DNA from: Rubricoccus sp963708165
Lineage (GTDB): Bacteria; Bacteroidota; Rhodothermia; Rhodothermales; Rubricoccaceae
Direction: 5' to 3'
DNA: 64,000 nt
Assembly: GCA_963708165.1 (NCBI GenBank)
Contig: OY970187.1
Location: 3,286,001 to 3,350,000, forward strand
This document shows, piece after piece, positions 18,376-26,597 of the stretch. Made by a program: the position numbers and the translations under genes. Below the pieces are notes generated by a model that saw only the letters and a list, made by a program, of their open reading frames with translations, was not told where the DNA came from and did not search any database. Position 1 is the first letter of the stretch; every line of letters begins with the position of its first letter.

Positions 18376-18935
18376 AGGTTCGAGCGGTCTGCGACGGGTA
18401 CCCACGCGATGTCGTCGACGCCCGCGTCGTGGTTGGCCCACCGCGCGAGCGTGAACAGCCAGTCCGAGAGGCGGTTGAGGTAATCCATGGCCTCTTGCGA
18501 GACCTGTTCGCCAGAAGCCACCATCTCGACCGCCAGGCGCTCGGCGCGTCGCGAAACCGTCCGCGCGAGGTGGAGTGACGCCGAGGCTGCCGTACCGCCG
18601 GGCAGAATAAAGTTCTTCAGCGGCGCGAGGTCCTCGGTCAGCCGGTCGATGTCGGTTTCGAGCTGTGCCGTGTGATGTGCCTCGATGCGCGGCAGCGGGT
18701 ACGTGGTCTCGCCGGGTGCCGCGAGGTCGCCGCCGAGCACGAACAGTTCGTTCTGGACCCGCGCGATGAGGTCGGTCGCCGTGCCGGGTTCGAGTGCTGC
18801 ACGCGCCATGCCGAGGACGGAGTTGACCTCGTCGACCGTCCCGTAGGCGTCGATGCGGGGGTGGCTTTTGGAGACGCGGTCGCCGCCGAAGAGGGCGGTC
18901 GTGCCGTCGTCGCCGGTTTTGGTGTAGACCTTCAT
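18372..18935 (-). CDS. Cob(I)alamin adenosyltransferase (PduO/CobO type 3)
   Basis: A 187-residue ATP:cob(I)alamin adenosyltransferase that makes adenosylcobalamin in the cytoplasm. N-terminal KVYTKTGDDGTTALFGGDRV is the family's ATP-binding segment; SHPRIDAYGTVDEVNSVLG, FILPGGTAASASLHLARTVSRRAER and the final LNRLSDWLFTLARW are conserved. Length is usual. The start ATG overlaps the stop of the upstream ABC ATPase gene (ATGA), and its stop overlaps the next GTG, so the three minus-strand genes are translationally coupled. The neighbour suggests the ABC ATPase imports B12 or corrinoid. Confidence 0.95.
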   Translation of the reverse strand: MKVYTKTGDDGTTALFGGDRVSKSHPRIDAYGTVDEVNSVLGMARAALEPGTATDLIARVQNELFVLGGDLAAPGETTYPLPRIEAHHTAQLETDIDRLTEDLAPLKNFILPGGTAASASLHLARTVSRRAERLAVEMVASGEQVSQEAMDYLNRLSDWLFTLARWANHDAGVDDIAWVPVADRSNL

Positions 18936-19870
18936 GGGGTGGGGGAGAGTGCGCCGGACTCCACAGCGTCGGAGGCCTCTGGCGTATGCCGCCCAAGATA
19001 CCGGACCGTTACGCCAGAGGCTGTCGACTCCACCTCGGCGCGGACGCCGAAGACCGCACCGAGCAGCGCGGGCGTGAGCACCGCCGCGGGCGCGCCCACG
19101 GCGACGACCTGGCCCCGGTCCAGCACGGCGATGCGGTCGGCGTAGCGCGCGGCCCATTCCAGGTCGTGCATCGCGGCGACGACGGTTTTGCCGCCAGAGG
19201 CCTCTGGCGGAGGGATCCGGGATGGAGGGATGGAGGGATGCGGGGTCCGGGATGCGGGAGCGCGGCTCGGCTGGGCCTCTGGCGCCAGAGGCTCGGGTGC
19301 CTCTGGCGCGACGAGGCGCCGCACGCGGTCGAGCACGTCCAAACGGTGGCGCACGTCGAGATGGGCCGTGGGCTCGTCGAGCAGGAGCAGCGGGGCCTCT
19401 TGCGCGAGGGCCTGCGCGAGCAGCACGCGCTGCTGCTCGCCGCCGGAGAGCGCGTTGACCGCGCGCGCCGCCAGAGGCTGGAGTGCCAGATCCGTTATTG
19501 CATTGGAAACAATCTCACGGTCTCGGCTCGCCAGAGGCGACAGCCACCCCAGATGAGGCGCCCGGCCCATCGCTACGACCTCGCGCACGCTGAACGCGAA
19601 CGGCAGATCTGTTTGCTGCCGCACCAGCGCGATCTCGCGCGCGCGCTCGGTGCCTCGCCAGAGGCTGAGCTCCCGACCGCGCAGAGCCACGCCTCCCGAG
19701 TAGGGGAGAAGTCCCGCGAGCGTGCGCAAAAGTGTCGTCTTGCCCGAGCCGTTCGGCCCGACGATGCCCAGCCACTCGCCTTCGCGCACGTCCAGGTCGA
19801 CGCCGCGCAGTACGGGGCGCCCGGAAAGTGCGACCGAGAGGCCTCTGGCGGTGATAGCAGATGAGGGCAC
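18932..19870 (-). CDS. ABC transporter ATPase, iron/B12-uptake type (BtuD/FecE-like)
   Basis: A 312-residue ATPase subunit. Walker A GPNGSGKTT at 38-46, signature LSGGEQQR at 141-148, Walker B LLLLDEP at 161-167, H-loop histidine at 235. The closest class is the FecE/BtuD/HmuV group that energises uptake of corrinoids, haem or siderophores. Coupling to the cobalamin adenosyltransferase favours corrinoid; permease and binding protein are not in the window. A 35-40 residue insertion between Walker B and H-loop (about 188-227) is Pro/Ala/Ser-rich and holds four copies of the dispersed 10-mer, at a place where the family usually has about ten residues. Start is taken as GTG at 19870, since upstream sequence looks noncoding and faces a divergent gene. 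Confidence 0.85.
   Translation of the reverse strand: MPSSAITARGLSVALSGRPVLRGVDLDVREGEWLGIVGPNGSGKTTLLRTLAGLLPYSGGVALRGRELSLWRGTERAREIALVRQQTDLPFAFSVREVVAMGRAPHLGWLSPLASRDREIVSNAITDLALQPLAARAVNALSGGEQQRVLLAQALAQEAPLLLLDEPTAHLDVRHRLDVLDRVRRLVAPEAPEPLAPEAQPSRAPASRTPHPSIPPSRIPPPEASGGKTVVAAMHDLEWAARYADRIAVLDRGQVVAVGAPAAVLTPALLGAVFGVRAEVESTASGVTVRYLGRHTPEASDAVESGALSPTP
19192..19209. repeat. Head-to-head motif pair inside the ABC ATPase gene
   Basis: A perfect 18-bp palindrome encoding PPEASGG at the end of the unusual insertion. Confidence 0.9.
19275..19292. repeat. Tail-to-tail motif pair inside the ABC ATPase gene
   Basis: A perfect 18-bp palindrome encoding PLAPEA within the inserted segment; a further single copy follows at about 19301. 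Confidence 0.9.
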
Positions 19871-19928
19871 GATGGGGTATTGTGCGGCGTTGAAACGTAC
19901 CGACTCCGCACGCTTTCTAGCGCCTCGA

Positions 19929-20402
19929 ATGCTCCGACTGCTCCCGCTCCTCTGTCTCCTTTTTGTCGGCTGCGACGCGACCAGCATTGGGGAGTTGCAG
20001 CGGCTCTTCGAGTTCGATGCGGTGACCACGCCCAGCGGCATCACGCAGACCGACGCCAGAGGCGACGTGATCCGCGAGGACGCGAGCGACTGGCGCACGG
20101 CGCCGATCTACAGCTCGCAGTTTTCGCTCACGTTCAAGCCGTACCCCAATCCGGCCTCGGCGACGCAGAGCGTCCAGTTCGCAGGCACGTTCTCCGGCTC
20201 CAACGGTGCGCTGATTCCGTACCGGCTCACGCCTCAGGGCGATTTGCTGCTCGTGCAGGGCGTCTCGGGCTCGACCCAGGGCACGGCGCCGCTGTTCTCG
20301 TTTCCGGCCGGGCAACTCGGTGGCCCCGGCCTGCACCGCGTGGTCCTGCTCGACCGCCAGGGGCGCATCGTGACGTTCGGCGACGTGCAAGTGCTCCCCT
20401 AA
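19929..20402 (+). CDS. Lipoprotein, hypothetical
   Basis: A 157-residue protein with a lipoprotein signal: MLRLLPLLCLLFVGC. The mature part has a beta-rich segment (SSQFSLTFKPYPNPASATQSVQF) like the Gly/Pro-rich strands of immunoglobulin-like secretion-sorting domains of Bacteroidota (PYPNP is typical of such domains), then PGLHRVVLLDRQGRIVTFGDVQVLP. It may be a small envelope beta-sandwich. Function unknown. It is divergent from the ABC ATPase gene and ends just before a motif pair. Confidence 0.72.
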   Translation: MLRLLPLLCLLFVGCDATSIGELQRLFEFDAVTTPSGITQTDARGDVIREDASDWRTAPIYSSQFSLTFKPYPNPASATQSVQFAGTFSGSNGALIPYRLTPQGDLLLVQGVSGSTQGTAPLFSFPAGQLGGPGLHRVVLLDRQGRIVTFGDVQVLP

Positions 20403-20420
20403 GCCTCTGGCGCCAGAGGC
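20403..20420. repeat. Inverted motif pair immediately after a stop codon
   Basis: A perfect 18-bp tail-to-tail palindrome touching the TAA of the lipoprotein gene, between convergent genes; one more reverse copy follows at about 20436. Confidence 0.9.
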
Positions 20421-20450
20421 TGGGCCTGCGTCTTACGCCAGAGGTGAGAT

Positions 20451-21257
20451 CTAATAGTCTCGCCAGTCGGTAAACGAGAGGCCTGTAAGCTCGCGGAGGC
20501 TCTCCACGTCGGGTCGGAGTTGGTCCATGAGGTAGCGCTCGTCCTCTGGCGTCATCACAGGGCGCTCGAACTCGGGGCGGAAGCGGCGCATCGTGCGGGT
20601 GACGAGGGAGGCGAGCTTGGGGTGCGGAGCAGCGTTCCGGAGCCGGATCTCCCGGTCGGTCGGTCGGCTGTCGGCGCCGGGGTTAAAGCGCTTCGTCAGG
20701 ACCGCGTCGTCGAAGTCGTCGGTGATGCCCAGGAACGAGCTGATGCGCGACAGCGCGGCGCGGGGGTCTTTGCGCAGGTCTTCAAGCGTGAGGAGGTGGA
20801 TCTGGTTGCGCGGGAAGTGATCCAGGTACGCCTGCAGTTGGTAGAAGTAACGGCCGGTGTCCACATAGTCCGGGCGCGCGCGGATGGCTTCCGCGAAGGG
20901 CGCCTCCTCCAGCCGTTTGGCGTACAGGTGCACATAGTGCGAGTACGCGCGGTCCACGGGGTCGCGCATGAGGTAGATCATCTGGGCGTGCGGGATGGCG
21001 CTCTTGATGCGCGCGGGCACATTGGTCCAGAGGTGGCGCCGCGTGTAGATGGTGGACGCCTCGAACGCTTTCGTGCCGTTCCCTTTGAACAGCCCACCGT
21101 ACCAGTCCATCCCCTTGCTGAAGTCCTCGTCCGACCGGAAGTAGTGCGGCTCCTTTTTGGTGGACGGCGTGACCGTGTCCGGGTGCGAGGCCAGATACTC
21201 GTACAGGCTCGTGGTGCCACTCTTCATGGCGCCGATAATGAGAAAGCTAGGGAGCAT
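20451..21257 (-). CDS. Sulfotransferase domain protein
   Basis: A 268-residue cytosolic-type sulfotransferase transferring sulfate from PAPS to an acceptor hydroxyl or amine. The 5'-phosphosulfate loop is IIGAMKSGTTSLYEYLASHP at the N-terminus. The 3'-phosphate site is MIYLMRDPVDRAYSHY (about 94-109). The overall layout, including the aromatic FGITDDF-like segment and the C-terminal helix, matches bacterial sulfotransferases that modify polysaccharides or lipids. The acceptor is not inferable. It stands alone, flanked by motif-rich spacers. Confidence 0.92.
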   Translation of the reverse strand: MLPSFLIIGAMKSGTTSLYEYLASHPDTVTPSTKKEPHYFRSDEDFSKGMDWYGGLFKGNGTKAFEASTIYTRRHLWTNVPARIKSAIPHAQMIYLMRDPVDRAYSHYVHLYAKRLEEAPFAEAIRARPDYVDTGRYFYQLQAYLDHFPRNQIHLLTLEDLRKDPRAALSRISSFLGITDDFDDAVLTKRFNPGADSRPTDREIRLRNAAPHPKLASLVTRTMRRFRPEFERPVMTPEDERYLMDQLRPDVESLRELTGLSFTDWRDY

Positions 21258-21345
21258 CGAAACGGGTGGGGATCGCCAGGAAAGGGTCGGGTCTCGCGCA
21301 GCCTCTGGCGAGATCTGGGAGACTACGGCCCGGGGCGCTCGGGTG

Positions 21346-21369
21346 CGCCAGAGGCAACGCCAGAGGCAA
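21346..21369. repeat. Two tandem 12-bp units each carrying the reverse motif
   Basis: CGCCAGAGGCAA at 21346 and again at 21358. It reads as a direct duplication of a motif copy, just beyond the end of the DUF4175 gene. Confidence 0.85.
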
Positions 21370-21371
21370 CG

Positions 21372-24300
21372 CTACAGGCTCGCACGTCCCTGGATGCGGC
21401 CGAAGTAGGCCTTGATCAGATCCTGGTAGTCGGGCGAGAAGCCGCTTTCGAGCGCGCGGATGAGGTCGCGGCGCACGCGGTCGGCGGGGCGCTCGCGCGG
21501 CGGCGTGCCGCCAGAGGTGGAGGGAGGCCTCTGGCGGGCGGACTCCGCCTCGCGCTTTTCCTCGCGGCCCTGCTCGTTGGCCGAGCGCTCGGCTTCGAGC
21601 AGCTTCTGCAGGATGTTTTGTTGGCGCGGAAGTGTGGCCGGGTCGAGCGTGCCGCGGCGGAGCTGCTCGGCGGCCTGGCCCATTTGTTCTTCGATGCGGC
21701 GGAGTTGGCTTTTGGCCTGCTCGCTCAGGCCGCCCGCGCCGTCCTCGGTTCCGCCCGCGCCGCCTCCGCCTTCGAGCATGTTTTTGAGCTGACGGCGGAT
21801 GGACTCTTGCTGCTCGGAGAGCTGGCGCGCGCGCTGCTGAGCATCTCGCGAGAGGCGTTCGCCAGCGCTCTGGTTGAGCATCTGCTGGATCTGTTGGTTG
21901 AGCTGCTGCTGCTGCTTGCCCATCTGCTGCATCTGCTGGGGCGTGCCCTGGCCCTGGCCGCCGCCTTGCTGGTTCTGCTGGTTTTGAAGCTGGCTGAGCA
22001 CGTCGGCGAGAAGCACGGCGAGCTCATTCAGGTCCGTCATGGCGGTCCTCTGGCGGGCGGCGGCAGGACCGGCGCGCTGCTCAGCGAACTCTTCGACGGC
22101 GCCGTCCATCTCGCGAATGGCACCTGTGGTGGCGGAGCGGATCTTGGCGCCCAACTGCGGGACGGTCCGGCCGATGGCGAGCAGCGAGTCGGCGACGCTT
22201 CGCAAGCCGGTGCGGAGCTCGCCCTGGCGCCGCGCCAGAGGCCGGAGTGCGGGGCTGCGACTGGGCGTGTCGATGGTCTCGGCGGCGAGGCGCTCCTGCT
22301 CGGTGGAGAGCGTGAGCACGTCTTCGAGCGCGGCGCGGAGGCGCGCGGTGTCGATCTGCTCCTGCTGGCCCTGCATCTGCGAGCTGGACTCGCGCATCTT
22401 CTGCGCCATCTTGCGCAGTTGGCGTCGCATTTCCTGCTGCTCCTGCTGGGCCTCTTGCGTTTTGTTCTCGCGCACCTTGTCGGCGTTTTCCTTCATCTGC
22501 TCGGGGAGGCCGCCGTCCTGCTTCATCTGCTCCTGCGCCTCTTGCATGGACTGCTCGCCTTTCTGGCCGCTCATCTCCTCCATGCGCTTGCCCAGCTCGT
22601 CCATCTCCTTCTGTAGCGCCTCCGCTTCTTCGGCGGCGCGTTCCTGCTCCTGTGCGATTTTCTCGCGCTCGGCGGCGGTGTTCTCCTTGGGCAGGTCGCC
22701 AGAGGCGGGGCTCTTGGCGGCCTCTGGCGTCTCGCCGCTTTCGGACGATTCGCCTTGCTCCCCGTCGGGCATCTCGCCAGAGGCGTCGTCGGCGTTTTCG
22801 AGCGCTTCGGTCTTGGCCTGGATCTCGGCTTCGCGCTCGGCGAGTTCGTCGGCGAGCGCGGCGGCTTCTTCGAGGTCAACGGCGGTCTCGAAGCGCTCCA
22901 AGAGCTCCATCGCGCGGTCGAGGCGTTGGCGAAACTCCTCCTCGTTGAACTCGGCGTTTTCGGCCTGCTGCATCATCTCGCGCATGTCGAGCTGCTCCAT
23001 GGCCTCTTGCAAGCGCTTGAGCGCGTCGCGGAGCTCGGGAGAGTCCAGCTCTTGCATGACCTGCTGCATTTGCTCCAGCTTGCGCAGCGTCTCGGGATCG
23101 GCGAGGCCGCTTTCCTGCATGTTTTGCTGCAGCTGCTCCATGCGCTGCTTGAGTTGCTCGGCCTGACGCCCGAGGTCGTCTTGCTGGCGCCGAAGTTGCT
23201 CGATCTGGCGCTGGTCTTCCCAGTCCGGGTTGGGGTTGCGGCGCAGGTCCTCGCGGAAGCGCTCGAAGCGCTCGGCGGCGTCCTTGGCGTCGTCGCGCAG
23301 GTCCTGCAGGTCGTCGCGGGTGGAGTCGCGCTGTGCTTCGAGTTCGTCGATGCGTTGCGCGAGCGACGGGAAGCGCAGCGTGACGACGGGTGTGCGGGCG
23401 CGCTGGCGCTGGGGGCCGTTGTCGACGACCTCGCCGAAGAACTCCACCACGTCGCCCGGACCGATGCCCGCGGGCTGGAACGTCACGCCCACGTCTTGGC
23501 CCAGCGGGCGCGTGCGGACGGGCAGGGCGGAGCGCCTAAGTGGGCCTCTGGCGTCGCCGCGGATGATGCGCCAGATCAGGGAGCCGCCGGAGAAACCGAA
23601 GTCGTCCGAGACGCGAAACTCCAGGCGTCGCGAGCGCCCGTCGAGGGCGTCGCCTGCACCGTTTACGAGCGCGATCTGCGGCGCGCCGTCGCCGAGTACG
23701 CCCAGCGCGTAGCGCGCGGGGTTGGTGTTGGCTCACGCCAGAGGCGGTCTCCAAGTGGAGCGAGTAGCTCCCGCCGCGGCGCAGCGGGAAGCGAGCCGTC
23801 GCGCCCTCGGCGCCGATCGCCAGAGGCACGCGGGATGCGGTGCTGTCGTCCCAGCGGATGCGGACCTCGCCTCTGGCGGCGGGTTCGCCCGCCAACCCGA
23901 CGGTCAGGCGAACCGTGGAGCCTGCGAGGCCGGACACGTCGCCGACGCCTTCGGGAAGCGACCGCGCCGGGCGCCCGCTGTAGCCGGGCGGGATCACGGC
24001 CACATTGAGACCGCGCACGAGGGGGCGCGCCACGACGCGGATCGTAGCCCACGGCGTCACCACGCCCAGCGCGCGGACGCGGTACTCGGCGCTTTGCCGC
24101 ACGTCTTCGATGGTGTGGCGCCAGAGGCCGTCGTCGCCTAGCAAGATGCGCGTGTCGTCCGTCACCTCTTCGCCGGTGCGGCGCACTTCGAGCGTGGCGT
24201 CCAGCGGCCAGTCCTCGCCCGTGGGCCTCGCCGTGACCTCGACGCTTTCGCCGCGCACGATCTCGACATCGCCGGGCTGCAGATTGACGGCGAACGAGGC

Positions 24301-24870
24301 CGGCGGGTAGAACGCCTCGCCGGGCGAGAGCAGCCGCTCGGCCGCGGCCTCGAACGGACCTGGGATCACGAGCAGCGCGAGCGCGAACCCCAGCGCAGGC
24401 GCGAGAACCCACCGCGCCGAACGCACGAGGCCTCTGGCGTCTTCGGCGCGCTCGACGGGTACGTCTGCGACTTCGTCGCCCAATGCGGCCACGGCCGCGG
24501 CCTGGAGGGGAGAGGCACCGCCAGAGGCTTGCAGGTCGCGGAGCGCCAGAAGCCGGTCGCCCGAGCCCGCACGGAAGCGGTCGGCGCGGTGCGCGACGGC
24601 ATTGTCGTCCATGCCGGGCAACAGGCCCATGCCGCGCAAGATCGGCGGCAGCACGAGTGCGCCCGCGAGCCCGAGCGCCAGCGCCGCCAGAAGCCAGAAC
24701 AGCGCGGTGCGCAGTCCCACGCCCATCCACAGTGCGCCTTCGGCACCGACGCCGAGCAAGAAGGCGAGGCCGACGCCAGAGGCGACGAGGAGCACGCCGC
24801 GGAGCACTTCGGCGGCGGTCCAGCGCACGCGCGCGGTGCGGAGCCTCTGGCGGATGTCGGGTGTGGGCAT
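21372..24870 (-). pseudogene. DUF4175 family membrane/coiled-coil protein, broken by one frameshift
   Basis: One gene of about 1165 codons. Two or three membrane segments lie in the first 190 residues (GVLLVASGVGLAFLLGVGA, ALFWLLAALALGLAGALVL, WVLAPALGFALALLVIPG). A beta-rich middle follows, then a C-terminal half made of very long Gln/Glu/Met-rich coiled coil. This layout is that of the DUF4175 proteins of Rhodothermota and relatives, of unknown role and probably envelope-located. The frame breaks at about 23727-23736: upstream ends ETASGVS, while the downstream frame continues NTNPARYALGVLGDG. The total is one base too long and both halves are otherwise intact, so a base-calling insertion is likely. 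Confidence 0.8.
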
Positions 24871-24944
24871 GACGTGAAGCTAGGCGTGATGGGCGAACGG
24901 GGCGGCGCGAAACCGATTGCCCGGCTCTCGCCAGAGGCGCGGTG

Positions 24945-24962
24945 GCCTCTGGCGCCAGAGGC
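24945..24962. repeat. Inverted motif pair upstream of ftsE
   Basis: A perfect 18-bp tail-to-tail palindrome in the 235-base spacer; a single reverse copy lies at about 24930 and a forward copy at 25062. Confidence 0.9.
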
Positions 24963-24970
24963 CTACCGCG

Positions 24971-25026
24971 CGAACACCCTCCGCCCTGCGGGCACCTCCC
25001 TGGAGGGAGGGGTTTCGAGAATGCGC
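24971..25026. repeat. Intergenic hairpin-rich repeat fragment
   Basis: CCCTCCGCCCTGCGGGC followed by CCTCCCTGGAGGGAGG forms two adjacent hairpins. It resembles short repeats seen between genes in many GC-rich bacteria. Only one copy is in the window. Confidence 0.5.
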
Positions 25027-25105
25027 TCGCCTTGGCCGCGGCACCCGAACCTGCCCAAAGCCTCTGGCGAGACGAGTAGTTTGAGGCGCCGCCCACCCGT
25101 ACCCC

Positions 25106-25849
25106 GTGCCCGAGTCCGTCCCCGATTACCCCACCGCCGCGGCGCCGCCCTCGCGTGAGCGCCCGCTCATCGAGATCCGCAACGCGGCCGTGAGCTACCG
25201 CGACCCCTCCGGCGCTCGCGTCGAGGTGGCGCAAGACCTCAATCTGACCCTCGCCAGAGGCGAGATGGCTTACCTCATCGGCCCGACCGGCAGCGGCAAG
25301 TCCAGCCTGCTCAAGCTGCTCTACATGGACGTGCAGCCGGAGTACGGCGTGGTCCGCGTGGGGCCGTACCAGTCCGATGCGACGCGCCCGAGCGACATCC
25401 CGTTTTTGCGCCGGATGCTGGGCGTCGTGTTTCAGGACTTCCAGCTGCTCCCCGACCGGAGCGCCTACGAAAACGTCGCCTTCGCGCTCCACGCGACCGG
25501 CCACACGGGCAAAGAAGTGCGGCAGCGCGCGATGCAGGCGCTCTCTCAGGTCGGCATCAGCCACCGCGCCCAGGCGCGGCCCAGCGAGATGTCGGGCGGC
25601 GAGCAGCAGCGCGCCTGCGTGGCCCGCGCCATCGTCAACGACCCGATGCTGCTTCTGGCGGACGAGCCGACGGGCAACCTCGACCCGCGCGTGGCCGACG
25701 AGATCCAGAAGTTGCTCATCAAGCTCAACCGCCAGGGCATGGCGCTCCTCATGGCGACGCACGACTACCGCTTGGTTCGCGCCTTTCCCGCCCGCACGCT
25801 CGCGCTCGTCAAAGGGCGGCTCGTGGAAGTCGACCCTGACTCCCTATGA
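25106..25849 (+). CDS. ftsE: FtsE-like ABC ATPase
   Basis: A 247-residue ATPase with Walker A GPTGSGKSS (59-67), Q-loop FQDFQLLPD, signature MSGGEQQR, Walker B LLLADEPTGNLD and H-loop ATHDY. The close spacing and FQDFQLL/DEPTGNLD pattern match FtsE, which with FtsX drives peptidoglycan hydrolases at division. About 20 Pro-rich residues precede the domain. The start is GTG at 25106. The partner FtsX is not adjacent; the next gene is a TPR lipoprotein, so another LolD-like ABC role is possible. Confidence 0.82.
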   Translation: MPESVPDYPTAAAPPSRERPLIEIRNAAVSYRDPSGARVEVAQDLNLTLARGEMAYLIGPTGSGKSSLLKLLYMDVQPEYGVVRVGPYQSDATRPSDIPFLRRMLGVVFQDFQLLPDRSAYENVAFALHATGHTGKEVRQRAMQALSQVGISHRAQARPSEMSGGEQQRACVARAIVNDPMLLLADEPTGNLDPRVADEIQKLLIKLNRQGMALLMATHDYRLVRAFPARTLALVKGRLVEVDPDSL

Positions 25850-26445
25850 CCGCACGCCTGTCTGCCGCCAGAGGCCTCGCGTTGGCCTCTGCCGCTCTTC
25901 TGCTCTTCCTGCTCGGCGCCTGTACACCAGAGGCCGAGCCGACCGCCTCTGGCGACGCGGTGGTCGCGGATGCCAGCGCGGCGTGCATGGGCGGCGGCGT
26001 GGACCGCGCGATCCTGCAGCTGGATTCGCTGCTCAGCCTCGGGCCTCGTCCCGATGCCTACGCGATCCGCGCGGGCTGCCTGCGCCAGCGCTACGCCCGC
26101 GATTCGGCCCGCGCCGACGCCGAGGGCGCCTTTGCAGACTTGGGCCGCGCCATCGACGCCTCTGGCGACGGCCCCGGCCTCGCGCCCGACGTGCTGCACA
26201 GCCAGCGCGCCTTTGTGCGCCTGACGCTGGACAACAGCGACCTCGACGGTGCGCTCGAAGACCTCGACCAGGCTGTCGCGCTCGCGCCCGAAAGCGCGGT
26301 TCACCGTATGGACCGCAGCATCGCCCGCACGATGGCCGGAGACACGGCCGGAGCACGCGAGGACCTGGAATGGCTCGCCTCGACGCCATCGGTCGATTCC
26401 GCCCGCGCCGCGGAGGCGCGCCAGAGGCTCGCGGCGCTGGAGTAG
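25846..26445 (+). CDS. TPR-containing lipoprotein
   Basis: A 199-residue lipoprotein (hydrophobic signal ending LLGAC) whose mature part has degenerate tetratricopeptide helices: DRAILQLDSLLSLGPRPDAYAIR, SDLDGALEDLDQAVALAPESA, TAGAREDLEWLASTPSVDSARAAEARQRL. The start overlaps the ftsE stop by four bases (ATGA), implying co-translation. Probably a periplasm-facing scaffold; function unknown. It is rich in motif copies (SGD, ARQRL). Confidence 0.78.
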   Translation: MTARLSAARGLALASAALLLFLLGACTPEAEPTASGDAVVADASAACMGGGVDRAILQLDSLLSLGPRPDAYAIRAGCLRQRYARDSARADAEGAFADLGRAIDASGDGPGLAPDVLHSQRAFVRLTLDNSDLDGALEDLDQAVALAPESAVHRMDRSIARTMAGDTAGAREDLEWLASTPSVDSARAAEARQRLAALE

Positions 26446-26597
26446 GACGCGGCTCGCCAGAAGCCTCTGGCGGCAACGACATAGGTCTCGGTCTCCGCCA
26501 GAGGCGGGATCTGGGCGCGCAGTGCGACTCGGGCAATCCCTGAGGCGGCGGTTATCTTCGCCGCTGTCCGTTCACGTCCCCTTAACTCCGCCTCAGC

